This document shows, piece by piece, positions 51,489-59,235 of a stretch of DNA of 64,000 nt; the stretch's first letter is position 1; each line of letters opens with the position of its first letter. Source of the stretch: Patescibacteria group bacterium (GTDB taxonomy: Bacteria > Patescibacteriota > Microgenomatia > UBA1406 > GWC2-37-13); contig JAMCST010000011.1 of the NCBI GenBank assembly GCA_023380935.1, forward strand, positions 62,001 through 126,000, given 5' to 3'. Under the pieces are notes generated by a model. The model did no database searches. It saw only the letters and a program-made list of their open reading frames with translations, and was not told the origin of the DNA. A program made the translations under genes and the position numbers.

Positions 51489-52191
51489 AGTTTTTGGCTA
51501 AATGGTAATTGCGGAATAACTGACGGGCAAAAATCAGATCCTCATAATAAGTGATTTTAATGTTGTGGTTGGAACAAGGCACGGTTTTGGCATACACTCC
51601 GATTCTTTCCAACAACTGGGTATCGTCGGTTCCGGTAAAGTGACTGAGTCGGGCGTGTTTAAACGCCTTGGCCAGTAGATGATACTTGGCCACCTGCGGC
51701 GTTTGGGCGTGCCAGCAACTCTGGCGTGCCGGTGTGTGTTTGACTGTCTGCTGGGCGTTGATGATTTTGATCGTGTCTTTGGCCGGTTGGGCCAAGAGCG
51801 CGGCTCCGTGTTTTCCGGCGGCCGCATAAACCGCCATGATTTCTTTTATGGTCACAAACGGATTGACGGCGTTATGAATCCCGACTAGATCTTCGGGGGC
51901 GGCGGTTTTTTTCAACCAGTCGATCGCCTTGTGACTCGACAATTGCCGGTTAGCCTCGGATGGGAGAACGACGCGGATTTTCTTAAACTTGCCTTTTTTG
52001 ATGATTTTGTCCAGCGCCGCCATGTCCTGTTTCCGTACCACCAAGATGATGGCGTCAATCAACGGGTGGTTTTCGAAAACGCGCATGGTCCAGCTGATAA
52101 TCGGCTGGCGGGCAATACTCAGAAAAACTTTATTTACCGGCGTTTTCATCCGTTCGCCGTTGCCGCCGGCCACAATTACTATCCAGTTCAT
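51481..52191 (-). CDS. ispD: 2-C-methyl-D-erythritol 4-phosphate cytidylyltransferase
   Basis: This 236-residue nucleotidyltransferase makes CDP-ME from MEP and CTP. The N-terminal CTP loop is VIVAGGNGERMKTPVNKVFL (usual AAGxGxRM). Further marks are ISWTMRVFENHPLID, HNAVNPFVT (for the common DAARP), AKDTIKII, ARQSCWHAQTPQ and TDDTQLLERIG. Several standard positions vary (HNAVNP in place of HDAARP), so the enzyme is divergent, but all blocks are present and the neighbours are ispF and dxr. Confidence 0.93.
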   Translation of the reverse strand: MNWIVIVAGGNGERMKTPVNKVFLSIARQPIISWTMRVFENHPLIDAIILVVRKQDMAALDKIIKKGKFKKIRVVLPSEANRQLSSHKAIDWLKKTAAPEDLVGIHNAVNPFVTIKEIMAVYAAAGKHGAALLAQPAKDTIKIINAQQTVKHTPARQSCWHAQTPQVAKYHLLAKAFKHARLSHFTGTDDTQLLERIGVYAKTVPCSNHNIKITYYEDLIFARQLFRNYHLAKNYE

Positions 52192-52192
52192 A

Positions 52193-52648
52193 TCATTTTC
52201 CCATAATTTGTATTAATATCTGCCGCTGACGGGCCACATCCAACTCCACCATAAAGATACGCTGATACCGACCCAGCATCAACTGCCCATTAACAATGGG
52301 AACCGTTTCGGACGTCCCCATCAACAGATGAAGACAGTGGGAATGACCGTTCAGACAGTCGGAGGCGCCGACTGCGCAACTGAGATTTTCCGTTCTGATG
52401 CCCAGGTCGTTGTGGCGATAGTAAATTTCGCGGGGAATCAATCGGGCAACCAGGTCACGAAAATCCCCAAAAAGCCCGCTCTCCTGTTCATTGATGCGCA
52501 CGGCCACCGTGGTATGGCGACTGTAGATTAACGCCTGACCGTCACTGATCTTTGTCCTTTTAACCATAAGTTCGACCATTTCGGTCAGGTCGATAAACTC
52601 AAGAAATTGTTGCGTTTTTATGGTGATTTGGCGGTTGATGATTTTCAT
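52193..52648 (-). CDS. yjbQ: YjbQ/UPF0047 family protein
   Basis: This 151-residue protein of the YjbQ family has the conserved set IYSRHTTVAVRINEQE, HNDLGIRTENLS, NGHSHCLHLLMGTSE and GRYQRIFMVELD. Family members form trimers and some show thiamine-phosphate synthase activity. The gene sits between dxr and ispD, with 15 nt and 1 nt spacing, so it is a member of the operon although it is not a MEP enzyme. DXP, the substrate of Dxr, is also a precursor of the thiamine thiazole, which might explain the link (inference). Confidence 0.9.
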   Translation of the reverse strand: MKIINRQITIKTQQFLEFIDLTEMVELMVKRTKISDGQALIYSRHTTVAVRINEQESGLFGDFRDLVARLIPREIYYRHNDLGIRTENLSCAVGASDCLNGHSHCLHLLMGTSETVPIVNGQLMLGRYQRIFMVELDVARQRQILIQIMGK

Positions 52649-52663
52649 GTTGTTTCGGGTCGG

Positions 52664-53833
52664 TTAACGAATAACGGTGCGGGCGTAACGTCTTGCCCAT
52701 TGATCGGCGGCTAAGATCGCCGCAAACGACAGTTGTTTTTCCGCCTGATGTTTTTCCATCGTGCGGTAAATGATTTTGGGAATGTCGAGAAAGGCGATGC
52801 GTTTTTGCAAAAACAATTCCACCGCCACCTCATCGGCGGCATTCATCACGGTCGGCATGGTGCTACCGGTCTTAAGGGCGGCGTAGGCGTAGTTCAGACA
52901 GGGAAATCGGGCGTGGTCCGGCCGTTCGAAGGTCAACTGACCAATTTTAATCAGGGAAAAATGATTGGGCGGCGCCGCGATCCGGTCGGGGAAGGACAGG
53001 GCATACTGGATCGGGATCTTCATGTCGGGCTGGCCGAACTGGCCGATGACCGAGTGGTCAACAAACTCCACTGCCGAATGAAGAATGCTCTGCGGATGAA
53101 CCACCACCTCAATCTGCCGCGCCGACAGATTAAACAACCACTTCGCCTCGATTACTTCCAAACCCTTATTCATTAAGGTAGCGCTATCGATCGTGATTCT
53201 CGCCCCCATTTTCCAGTTGGGATGATTAAGGGCCTGTTCCACCGTGACCCGGCGCAGTTCGCTTATGGTTTTGCCACGCAAGGCTCCCCCGCTGCAGGTG
53301 AGGATGATTTTTTCGACTTCCCGGGGCGACCCGGCCCTCAAACTCTGCCAGATGGCGCTGTGTTCGCTGTCGATCGGCAGCAGCCGGATCGGCGGTTTCC
53401 CCTGTCGCGCTCGCTCCTGATTTTTGCGTCTGATCTCTTGATTGATCAACTCGCCGGCCAGCACCATCACCTCTTTGGTGGCCAACGCGACGTCTTTTCC
53501 CGCTCGGATTGCTTCCAGAGTCGGCCGCAGACCCTTGGCGCCGCTGATCGCCACCACCATCAAGTCGTAGTCCGCTTCTTTGACTAGTCGGAGCATGCCG
53601 GCTTCACCGGAGAACAACCGCACACCCTTGACGCCGGACAGTTGGCGGTTTGGCTCTTGGTCAATCACCGCCGCATAGCGGGGCCTGAATTCTTTAATCT
53701 GTTGTTCGAGTCGTTCGATTTGGCTTCGACAAACCAACCCCACCAGCCTAAACCGGTCGGGATGACGTTTAATCACCACCAGAGTCTGGGTGCCGATCGA
53801 TCCGGTTGAGCCCAAAATGACGATTTTTTTCAT
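52664..53833 (-). CDS. dxr: 1-deoxy-D-xylulose 5-phosphate reductoisomerase
   Basis: This is the first committed MEP enzyme (389 residues), NADPH- and metal-dependent. NADPH loop: IVILGSTGSIGTQTL; substrate/metal region: IDSEHSAIWQSL, TCSGGALRG and NHPNWKMGARITIDSATLMN followed by KGLEVIEAKWLF. The usual LANKE(S) segment reads LATKEVMV here, a Thr for Asn change. C-terminal alpha domain NAADEVAVELFL is intact. It lies 9 nt after ispH. The preceding enzyme, Dxs, is not encoded in the window. Confidence 0.95.
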   Translation of the reverse strand: MKKIVILGSTGSIGTQTLVVIKRHPDRFRLVGLVCRSQIERLEQQIKEFRPRYAAVIDQEPNRQLSGVKGVRLFSGEAGMLRLVKEADYDLMVVAISGAKGLRPTLEAIRAGKDVALATKEVMVLAGELINQEIRRKNQERARQGKPPIRLLPIDSEHSAIWQSLRAGSPREVEKIILTCSGGALRGKTISELRRVTVEQALNHPNWKMGARITIDSATLMNKGLEVIEAKWLFNLSARQIEVVVHPQSILHSAVEFVDHSVIGQFGQPDMKIPIQYALSFPDRIAAPPNHFSLIKIGQLTFERPDHARFPCLNYAYAALKTGSTMPTVMNAADEVAVELFLQKRIAFLDIPKIIYRTMEKHQAEKQLSFAAILAADQWARRYARTVIR

Positions 53834-53842
53834 AAATGTGAC

Positions 53843-54799
53843 TTAAGACAGACCGGCGGGCAAAGGAAACTGTACCGCCTCGGTTTTATAGACTATTTCT
53901 TTGATGATCGGCCGCCCGGCGGCCAGATAATCAACCACTCGTCGTACCTCGGTCTCCGGGGTCGAGGCCCCGGCGGCCACGCCGACCGAACGCACTCCTT
54001 TTAGCCAGACAGGGTTGATTTCGGACTCGTCGTTTACCAGATAGGCGGCCACGCCGTTGTTTCGCGCCACCTCCTTCAGTCGGTTGCAGTTGGAACTGTG
54101 CTGCGATCCAACCACCATGATCAGCTCCGCTTGTTTGGCCAGCTGGCGTACCGCGTCCTGACGGTTTTGCGTGGCATAACAGATGTCAAAAGTCGGCGGC
54201 AGAATAATCTGCGGATAGGTACGGCGTAAAAACGCGACGATGGTTGTGGTGTCGGAAAAACTCAGGGTGGTTTGGGTCAGCGCCACCAATTTTCCGATCC
54301 GGGATAATCTAAGCGCTTTGGCTTCGGACAGGTCAGCCACCAGCTTGATTGATTCTGGCGCCACCTCTCCCATCACCCCTACCCCCTCGGGATGACGGTG
54401 GTGACCGATGTAAACGATAAAGTAACCTTCCCGGGCGTATCGTTTCGCCTCAAGATGGACTTTGGTAACCAGCGGACAGACGGCGTCATAAACCGTCAGT
54501 TGTTTGTCTTTGGCTCTTTGATAAACGGCCGGCGGCGTGCCGTGCGCGCTAAAAACCACCACCGAACCGTCGGGAACCGTCTCGATGTCTTCGACAAACA
54601 CCGCGCCTTTTTTCTCAAACTCGGCCACCACGCGGCGATTGTGGACAATGGCGTGACGCACATAGACCGGAGCGCCGTGTTTTTCCAAAACGCGCTCAAG
54701 CACGGTGATGGCCCGCCGCACGCCGGCGCAGAATCCTCGCGGCGCCGCCGCATAGATTTGTTCCACCGACTTTACCGATCCGGCCGGATTGGTCCGCAT
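53843..54799 (-). CDS. ispH: 4-hydroxy-3-methylbut-2-enyl diphosphate reductase
   Basis: This is the last MEP enzyme (318 residues): it reduces HMBPP to IPP and DMAPP, so it would supply both isomers without an isomerase. The three cluster Cys are in PRGFCAGV (C24), YDAVCPLVTKVH and FDICYATQNRQ; GHHRHPEGVGVMGE holds the active-site His and Glu, and SSNCNRLKEVA follows. First gene of the 11-gene isoprenoid run. Upstream lies a long inverted repeat (54849-54890). Confidence 0.96.
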   Translation of the reverse strand: MRTNPAGSVKSVEQIYAAAPRGFCAGVRRAITVLERVLEKHGAPVYVRHAIVHNRRVVAEFEKKGAVFVEDIETVPDGSVVVFSAHGTPPAVYQRAKDKQLTVYDAVCPLVTKVHLEAKRYAREGYFIVYIGHHRHPEGVGVMGEVAPESIKLVADLSEAKALRLSRIGKLVALTQTTLSFSDTTTIVAFLRRTYPQIILPPTFDICYATQNRQDAVRQLAKQAELIMVVGSQHSSNCNRLKEVARNNGVAAYLVNDESEINPVWLKGVRSVGVAAGASTPETEVRRVVDYLAAGRPIIKEIVYKTEAVQFPLPAGLS

Positions 54800-54848
54800 A
54801 TTTAATTTATGAGTCGACTAGCCGGGGAAAATCATTTATCGAACCTTT

Positions 54849-54890
54849 AACCTGTCAGGTTTTGGTTTAAGCTCAAGAACCTGACAGGTT
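54849..54890. repeat. Inverted repeat made of AACCTGNCAGGTT palindromes
   Basis: AACCTGTCAGGTT (54849-54861), 16 nt, AACCTGACAGGTT (54878-54890): a 13-bp perfect stem whose arms are each palindromic. It lies between the ispH start and the end of the Yip1-like gene; no T-run follows. A related ACCTG-G-CAGGT palindrome occurs at 63948-63968. Confidence 0.75.
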
Positions 54891-54898
54891 AATCTGAC

Positions 54899-55510
54899 TT
54901 AAATCAACGGTACCCTAAATAGTTTCAGACGATAAAGCAAAAATGCATACGGAACCAACCAACACAAGTAAAGACCGATGAGGTAGGCGATCCGGTAAAA
55001 ATTCAACCGGCCGGAAAAACGCAGCGCCAGAAACACGAGAATGATCTTCCAACCCAACAGGCTGATCGAAAAAACGATAAAGACGACGCTGAACGACTGC
55101 CCCAAAAGCGACAGGGTACGCGGAGGCGGCAGCAGGCAATAAAGAGTCGAGTTGACGATGAACCAAACCAGGGTCGGCACCAGAGTATATGAGTAGGGCA
55201 GGATCAGGTCGCGCCAGTCGCCGTGGCCGTGCAACTGTTTGATACCCCAGGAAAAAAACGCGACCGTCGCGCCTAAACCGAACAAAAATACCAGGAAGAT
55301 CGGCCCGGCAGCGTACTCCGGCGGGCGCAGGCGGTTACTCCACCAAAGATAAAAATAAACCATGGCGATGATGATCGTCAGTTGCTGCCAGTCACGGCCC
55401 TGGCTGATCTTGCGCATCGTTTTATAGGGAAAGAAGATCAACCCGCCGGTTCGTCTGACCACCATGATTAGGCTGGCCAACCAACCGGACACCAGTTGCC
55501 TAAAATCCAT
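54899..55510 (-). CDS. Polytopic membrane protein, Yip1-like
   Basis: This 203-residue protein has about five transmembrane helices: TIIIAMVYFYLWW, IFLVFLFGLGATVAFFSWGI, LVPTLVWFIVNSTLYCLLP, FIVFSISLLGWKIILVFLAL and YLIGLYLCWLVPYAFLLYRL. The N-terminal FPYKTMRKISQGRDW is reminiscent of the bacterial Yip1 domain family. Its start overlaps the small membrane protein upstream by 11 nt, and both follow an ECF sigma gene, so it may belong to that regulon. Function unknown. Confidence 0.65.
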   Translation of the reverse strand: MDFRQLVSGWLASLIMVVRRTGGLIFFPYKTMRKISQGRDWQQLTIIIAMVYFYLWWSNRLRPPEYAAGPIFLVFLFGLGATVAFFSWGIKQLHGHGDWRDLILPYSYTLVPTLVWFIVNSTLYCLLPPPRTLSLLGQSFSVVFIVFSISLLGWKIILVFLALRFSGRLNFYRIAYLIGLYLCWLVPYAFLLYRLKLFRVPLI

Positions 55511-55733
55511 ATTGGAGCAGATCGGTTAATTTGACCAAGAATGGGCCGACAACGAGATAAGTAACCAATACCAACCCAAAGGTCAACGGCACGATAAAAA
55601 CAAACGGATGCGTCTTGAAGCGGCGGGTCAGGTCCTGATATAACCCGTCCAGGCCGGGGTGCCCGAGACGATCGGGCGCCAACTGAAAAATCTCCCGATA
55701 TTTCCTGCTAATCTGGTGGGGAACGCTGGGCAT
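55500..55733 (-). CDS. Small single-pass membrane protein (77 aa)
   Basis: About 43 cytoplasmic-looking residues (ISRKYREIFQLAPDRLGHPG, LYQDLTRRFKTHP) are followed by one transmembrane helix, VFIVPLTFGLVLVTYLVVGP, and a short tail. It stands 25 nt behind the ECF sigma gene. The position is that of an anti-sigma factor, but no zinc-finger (ZAS) motif is visible, so that role is only a possibility. Confidence 0.6.
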   Translation of the reverse strand: MPSVPHQISRKYREIFQLAPDRLGHPGLDGLYQDLTRRFKTHPFVFIVPLTFGLVLVTYLVVGPFLVKLTDLLQYGF

Positions 55734-55758
55734 TGACCGTACGGCAAACTGTTAACCT

Positions 55759-56310
55759 TCAATCAAGGGCTCTAAACGTCCGGACAAAGGCGCGCCGGGC
55801 GCGAAAAATCAGGCTTTCGGCCGCCTTAAACTTCAGAGACAATCGCCGGGCGATGGCTTTGACTTTTTCTCCTTCGATATATTTGAGTCGTAACACCAAA
55901 CGGTAATCATTCGGCAACCGTACCAACACCGCATTAATCTTGTCACGCAATGCATTTTTCTCCAACTCCTCGTCAATAAGAAAGGTCTTCAACCCTTCGA
56001 CCAAAGACTGCGGCAGAGAAGAAAACAGTACCCTTTTGAGTTTTTTTTTGCGCATGAAGTCGATCAATTTATGCCGGGTAATGGCAAACAGATAGGTTCT
56101 TAATGAGCACTGGAAATGGAAGTCGCGCAGACCCTCAAAAAAATCCACCAGGCTGTCCTGCACCAGTTCCTCACAGACGTGGACGTCTTTGATCTGGCGC
56201 CGGACAAACAGGAACAGAGCGCGATGATTGGCCGCGTAAAACCGCCGCAGCATGGTTTCATCCCGGCGACGCAGGGCCGCCACCATCATCTTGTCATCGA
56301 CGCATTTCAT
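55759..56310 (-). CDS. ECF-type RNA polymerase sigma factor
   Basis: This 183-residue protein has sigma region 2 (LRRFYAANHRALFLFVRR, EELVQDSLVDFFEGL, SLRTYLFAITRHKLIDFMRK) and region 4 (LPNDYRLVLRLKYIEGEKVK and AIARRLSLKFKAAESLIFRA), with no regions 1 or 3. It is the only sigma factor with both core domains in the window. Two membrane-protein genes follow on the same strand. The gene is divergent from the DUF4340 gene across a 22-nt spacer that must hold both promoters. Confidence 0.9.
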   Translation of the reverse strand: MKCVDDKMMVAALRRRDETMLRRFYAANHRALFLFVRRQIKDVHVCEELVQDSLVDFFEGLRDFHFQCSLRTYLFAITRHKLIDFMRKKKLKRVLFSSLPQSLVEGLKTFLIDEELEKNALRDKINAVLVRLPNDYRLVLRLKYIEGEKVKAIARRLSLKFKAAESLIFRARRAFVRTFRALD

Positions 56311-56318
56311 ACTATAAT
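56291..56318 (+). promoter_or_regulatory. Promoter of the DUF4340 gene
   Basis: TTGTCA (56291-56296), 16-nt spacer, TATAAT (56313-56318); the ATG at 56333 is 14 nt on, so the leader is at most about 8 nt. The -35 lies inside the start of the divergent sigma gene. Confidence 0.65.
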
Positions 56319-56332
56319 ATTGTACAGAAAAT

Positions 56333-57217
56333 ATGAGACAACGAAATCAGAAAAGAATCGCGGCCTTGATGACGACGCTGGTACTGCTGGCGGGATTTTT
56401 CCTGTTGAAGGACCGGGTGGCTCAACATTTCCAGCCGCCGGTCCCTTACCTTATTAGTCTAGATAAAAACGACATTAACCGCATCGAAATCACCGCCGCC
56501 GACCAGACAACCCGTCTGGAAAAATCAGGCAAGCAATGGTCGGTAACGGACAAGGGCAACGTCTATCCGGCCGACCCGCAGCGCGTCAAGGAAATCATTA
56601 ACGCGTTACTGAACATAAGAAAAGACGGGTTAGTCTCGATCAACAAGAATCATCAGTCGGAATTCGGCTTTGGCAAGCAAGCGGTCCGGCTAAAAACCAA
56701 AACCGCCCAGGTTAGCCTGACGGTCGGCGACAACGCCGGAATGGACCAGAACTATATCCGACGCAACCAGGACAACCAGATCTATCTGGCCACCGGCCTG
56801 ACCGGAGTATTTTCTCCCGGCGACTACCGCGACCTTAATCTTCACCTGTTTGCCGACGAAACCAAAGTTAAACAGATTCAGCTGATCCAGAATGGCCAGT
56901 CGCTCGAACTGAAAAAAAATCACGACCAGTGGTTCGTCAACGGAAAGGCTGCTCAACGGGAAAAGGTCGATTATTTTATCAACGACCTAAAAACCCTCAA
57001 GGCCAGCGACATGTTGACCCAGTCCGCCGCCCCTTCTCTTGGTGAACCGGCCGGCCTGACGATCATTGTCACCACCGACCAGGAGATACGGCTGCAGGCT
57101 TATTATCAAGATCAGGACCATTACTGGGTTACCACTAACCGCCAGAACTATGTTTATTCGGTGCCGGCCGCCTATATCGCCGGACTGCAAAAGAAAGAAG
57201 CCGACTTTACGCAATAA
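56333..57217 (+). CDS. Membrane-anchored DUF4340-like protein
   Basis: This 294-residue protein has an N-terminal membrane helix (IAALMTTLVLLAGFFLL) and an extracytoplasmic part of two similar beta-rich units: IEITAADQTTRLEKSGKQWS...YPADPQRVKEIINALLN and IQLIQNGQSLELKKNHDQWF...AQREKVDYFINDLKTLKA. This duplicated 'x-W-x-V ... D-x-x-x-V-x-x-x-x-x-x-L' pattern is that of DUF4340 proteins, which occur in gliding/ABC-transport contexts. It is convergent with the next gene, 10 nt apart. Confidence 0.75.
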   Translation: MRQRNQKRIAALMTTLVLLAGFFLLKDRVAQHFQPPVPYLISLDKNDINRIEITAADQTTRLEKSGKQWSVTDKGNVYPADPQRVKEIINALLNIRKDGLVSINKNHQSEFGFGKQAVRLKTKTAQVSLTVGDNAGMDQNYIRRNQDNQIYLATGLTGVFSPGDYRDLNLHLFADETKVKQIQLIQNGQSLELKKNHDQWFVNGKAAQREKVDYFINDLKTLKASDMLTQSAAPSLGEPAGLTIIVTTDQEIRLQAYYQDQDHYWVTTNRQNYVYSVPAAYIAGLQKKEADFTQ

Positions 57218-57227
57218 CCCACCCCTG

Positions 57228-59003
57228 TCATTGCGTGCTCACCTGGTAAATTTTGTTGTCTTTTAGGCCGTAAATGTTGTTTTGGTAAACCACAAAATCG
57301 CTGATTTTCTTGAAGATTGAAGCATTGATCTGCTTTTCGTAAGTCCCGTTTTTTTCCATCACGTAGACCGCGCCGTTTTGCTTGTCCCAACCATAAACCC
57401 GATCCAGGTCTTTATTAGTGTAAATCTTGGTGATCGTGATGGTTTGACTGGGAAAGGCGGTGACAAATCCGTCCCGCAGTCCGGCGGTGTATTTGACGAC
57501 ATGGTCGGAAAAACCGACATAAACCGAGGAGTCGATGGCCAACGAGTTGGCGGCGGCAAAAGACACCGCCTGGTCAGGCTTGAGATATGAGGTTTTGGTG
57601 CCGAATCCGTCACTGGTGCCGGCGTATTTATAGATGTCGTTCTTAGCCTGATCCAACAGATAGACGTTGCTGTTATATACCCAGATTCCCTTGATCTTTC
57701 CCCAGTCCTTATCGGGAACAATCACCGTTTTAAGCTCGCCCTCGCCGTCAACCCGGTCAACTCCCTGTGTCGCTCCGTAACCAAAAACCGCGTCGTTGTA
57801 TACCGCGACCAAGCCTGCTTGTTTCAGGGCGGAATAATTTTTTTTCGTCAGCGATTTTTTCTCGAGCGAAACGAGAAACAGATCGCCGGTGTTTTTGTCA
57901 ATGGCGGCGAGTTGATCTTGATCCAAACTCATGATGTCGGCGCGCGCGTTCTTCTCCTCGAGCGCCAGATCAAAGAACTCGGTCGCCCCCTTCTCTTCTT
58001 TTTTCAGAAGCTGATTTTCTTTATCCTGAATCGCCGATCTTAAGGCGGGAATCTCCTGGCTGTCGTTGCTTTTCACCTCATGGGTCAGTTGATCGAGGAT
58101 CTGATTGGCTTCGTTAATCCGGGTCAGTGCCTGGGGCAGATCGAGATAGGCCTCGTCATCGGCCTGCTGCAGTTTGGCGTTGATCGCCTGTTTGGCGTTG
58201 GTGATCTTTTCCTGCTGCAGGGCAAGCGCGCGACGCTTGACCCCCAACCCGACACTCCAGACAAAAATGAGAAAAATAACAAGCAATACCACGATGGTCA
58301 GTTTTCGGCTCTTGGTCTGCGGCAGGTAGGCCCGGAGCTGGGCGAGCCTTTCCTGGACATTTCCCCACCGGCGGCGGTTTGCGACCTTGGCCGCTGGCTC
58401 AGGAAAAACGTTTGACGTTTCCGGCGGCTCAGGCTGATTGGCGACGGCGGCGGTCTGAAACTGCACCAATAACGCCGCACCGCCGTCAGCGGCGCTCGGC
58501 AGCGTCTTACCGAGTTGGTCCACCATGGTCTGCAGCGACGCCGCTGTCAAACACAGTTTTTTTAGTGCGGTTTCACCGGCCAAGAGATCGGCCAACTGGA
58601 CGGTGGAAAAAATTACCACATCGTCAGAATCGATGTAGCCGGAGGCGCTGTTGGTCCCTGAAATCAGACGGGCAAACTGATGGTTTTTTTTCAAGTAAAC
58701 CACGCCTTCGCCGACTGTCTTGATGTAGATCAGGTTATCCTTTAAATAACCGCAGGCCAGGGAAAAGCCGATCGGCAGCCGGGAATCGCGCACGATGGCA
58801 TCCACCGCTTGATTGAACTCGGCCAGATGGGAAAAGTTCGACTGCACCAAAGCGTCTTCGATCTTTTCCAGGACGGCCTGATTGGCTGCGGCCGCGTGCC
58901 GCTCGGTCAAAAGAAACACGAAGATCCCTCCTTCTTTGATAATCGAGGGAGCGTATTTCCCCTCTTGATTTCCCAGATAGGCGATTGCCTGGTAATCAAT
59001 CAT
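57228..59003 (-). CDS. Degenerate PP2C-like domain + TM helix + coiled coil + propeller-like domain
   Basis: This is a 591-residue protein. Residues 1 to about 180 resemble a PP2C phosphatase (FSLACGYLKDNLIYIKTVGE, then GVVYL and DSDDVVIFSTVQLADLL), but the metal Asp-Gly positions are changed (VGE for VGD, STV for SDG) and the N-terminal DG-x-GG is absent, so it is probably inactive. A membrane helix (LTIVVLLVIFLIFVWSVGL) near 240 is followed by a Gln/Ala-rich coiled coil and about 280 residues of short beta repeats (NTGDLFLVSL, NSNVYLLDQA, GAVYVMEKNG) like a propeller. It could be a transmembrane sensor or scaffold. Unrecognised as a named family. Confidence 0.65.
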   Translation of the reverse strand: MIDYQAIAYLGNQEGKYAPSIIKEGGIFVFLLTERHAAAANQAVLEKIEDALVQSNFSHLAEFNQAVDAIVRDSRLPIGFSLACGYLKDNLIYIKTVGEGVVYLKKNHQFARLISGTNSASGYIDSDDVVIFSTVQLADLLAGETALKKLCLTAASLQTMVDQLGKTLPSAADGGAALLVQFQTAAVANQPEPPETSNVFPEPAAKVANRRRWGNVQERLAQLRAYLPQTKSRKLTIVVLLVIFLIFVWSVGLGVKRRALALQQEKITNAKQAINAKLQQADDEAYLDLPQALTRINEANQILDQLTHEVKSNDSQEIPALRSAIQDKENQLLKKEEKGATEFFDLALEEKNARADIMSLDQDQLAAIDKNTGDLFLVSLEKKSLTKKNYSALKQAGLVAVYNDAVFGYGATQGVDRVDGEGELKTVIVPDKDWGKIKGIWVYNSNVYLLDQAKNDIYKYAGTSDGFGTKTSYLKPDQAVSFAAANSLAIDSSVYVGFSDHVVKYTAGLRDGFVTAFPSQTITITKIYTNKDLDRVYGWDKQNGAVYVMEKNGTYEKQINASIFKKISDFVVYQNNIYGLKDNKIYQVSTQ

Positions 59004-59004
59004 A

Positions 59005-59235
59005 CTAAAGCTGCACTGCCCAGATTAATAATATTATACCAATCACGATCTGGATCAGCGATCCTAGATATATTAACCCGTTTTTGTCGCTCTGGACGGT
59101 TTTCGTCATAATCTGGGTCTGTTTGTAAATGACAATGGCAAACAAAAGATACATTAGGGAAAACACCAGGGTAAATGCTTTGACGAACCAAGCCAAGACG
59201 GCGTGATTGGTAAACCAGTCGGACAGGATAATCAT
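59005..59235 (-). CDS. Small two-helix membrane protein (76 aa)
   Basis: Two hydrophobic helices, FVKAFTLVFSLMYLLFAIVI and YLGSLIQIVIGIILLIWAV, are separated by a polar stretch YKQTQIMTKTVQSDKNG. It overlaps the PH-domain gene upstream by 4 nt (ATGA type) and precedes the PP2C/propeller gene by 1 nt, so the three are one unit. Family not named; similar small proteins are common in CPR genomes. Confidence 0.65.
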   Translation of the reverse strand: MIILSDWFTNHAVLAWFVKAFTLVFSLMYLLFAIVIYKQTQIMTKTVQSDKNGLIYLGSLIQIVIGIILLIWAVQL

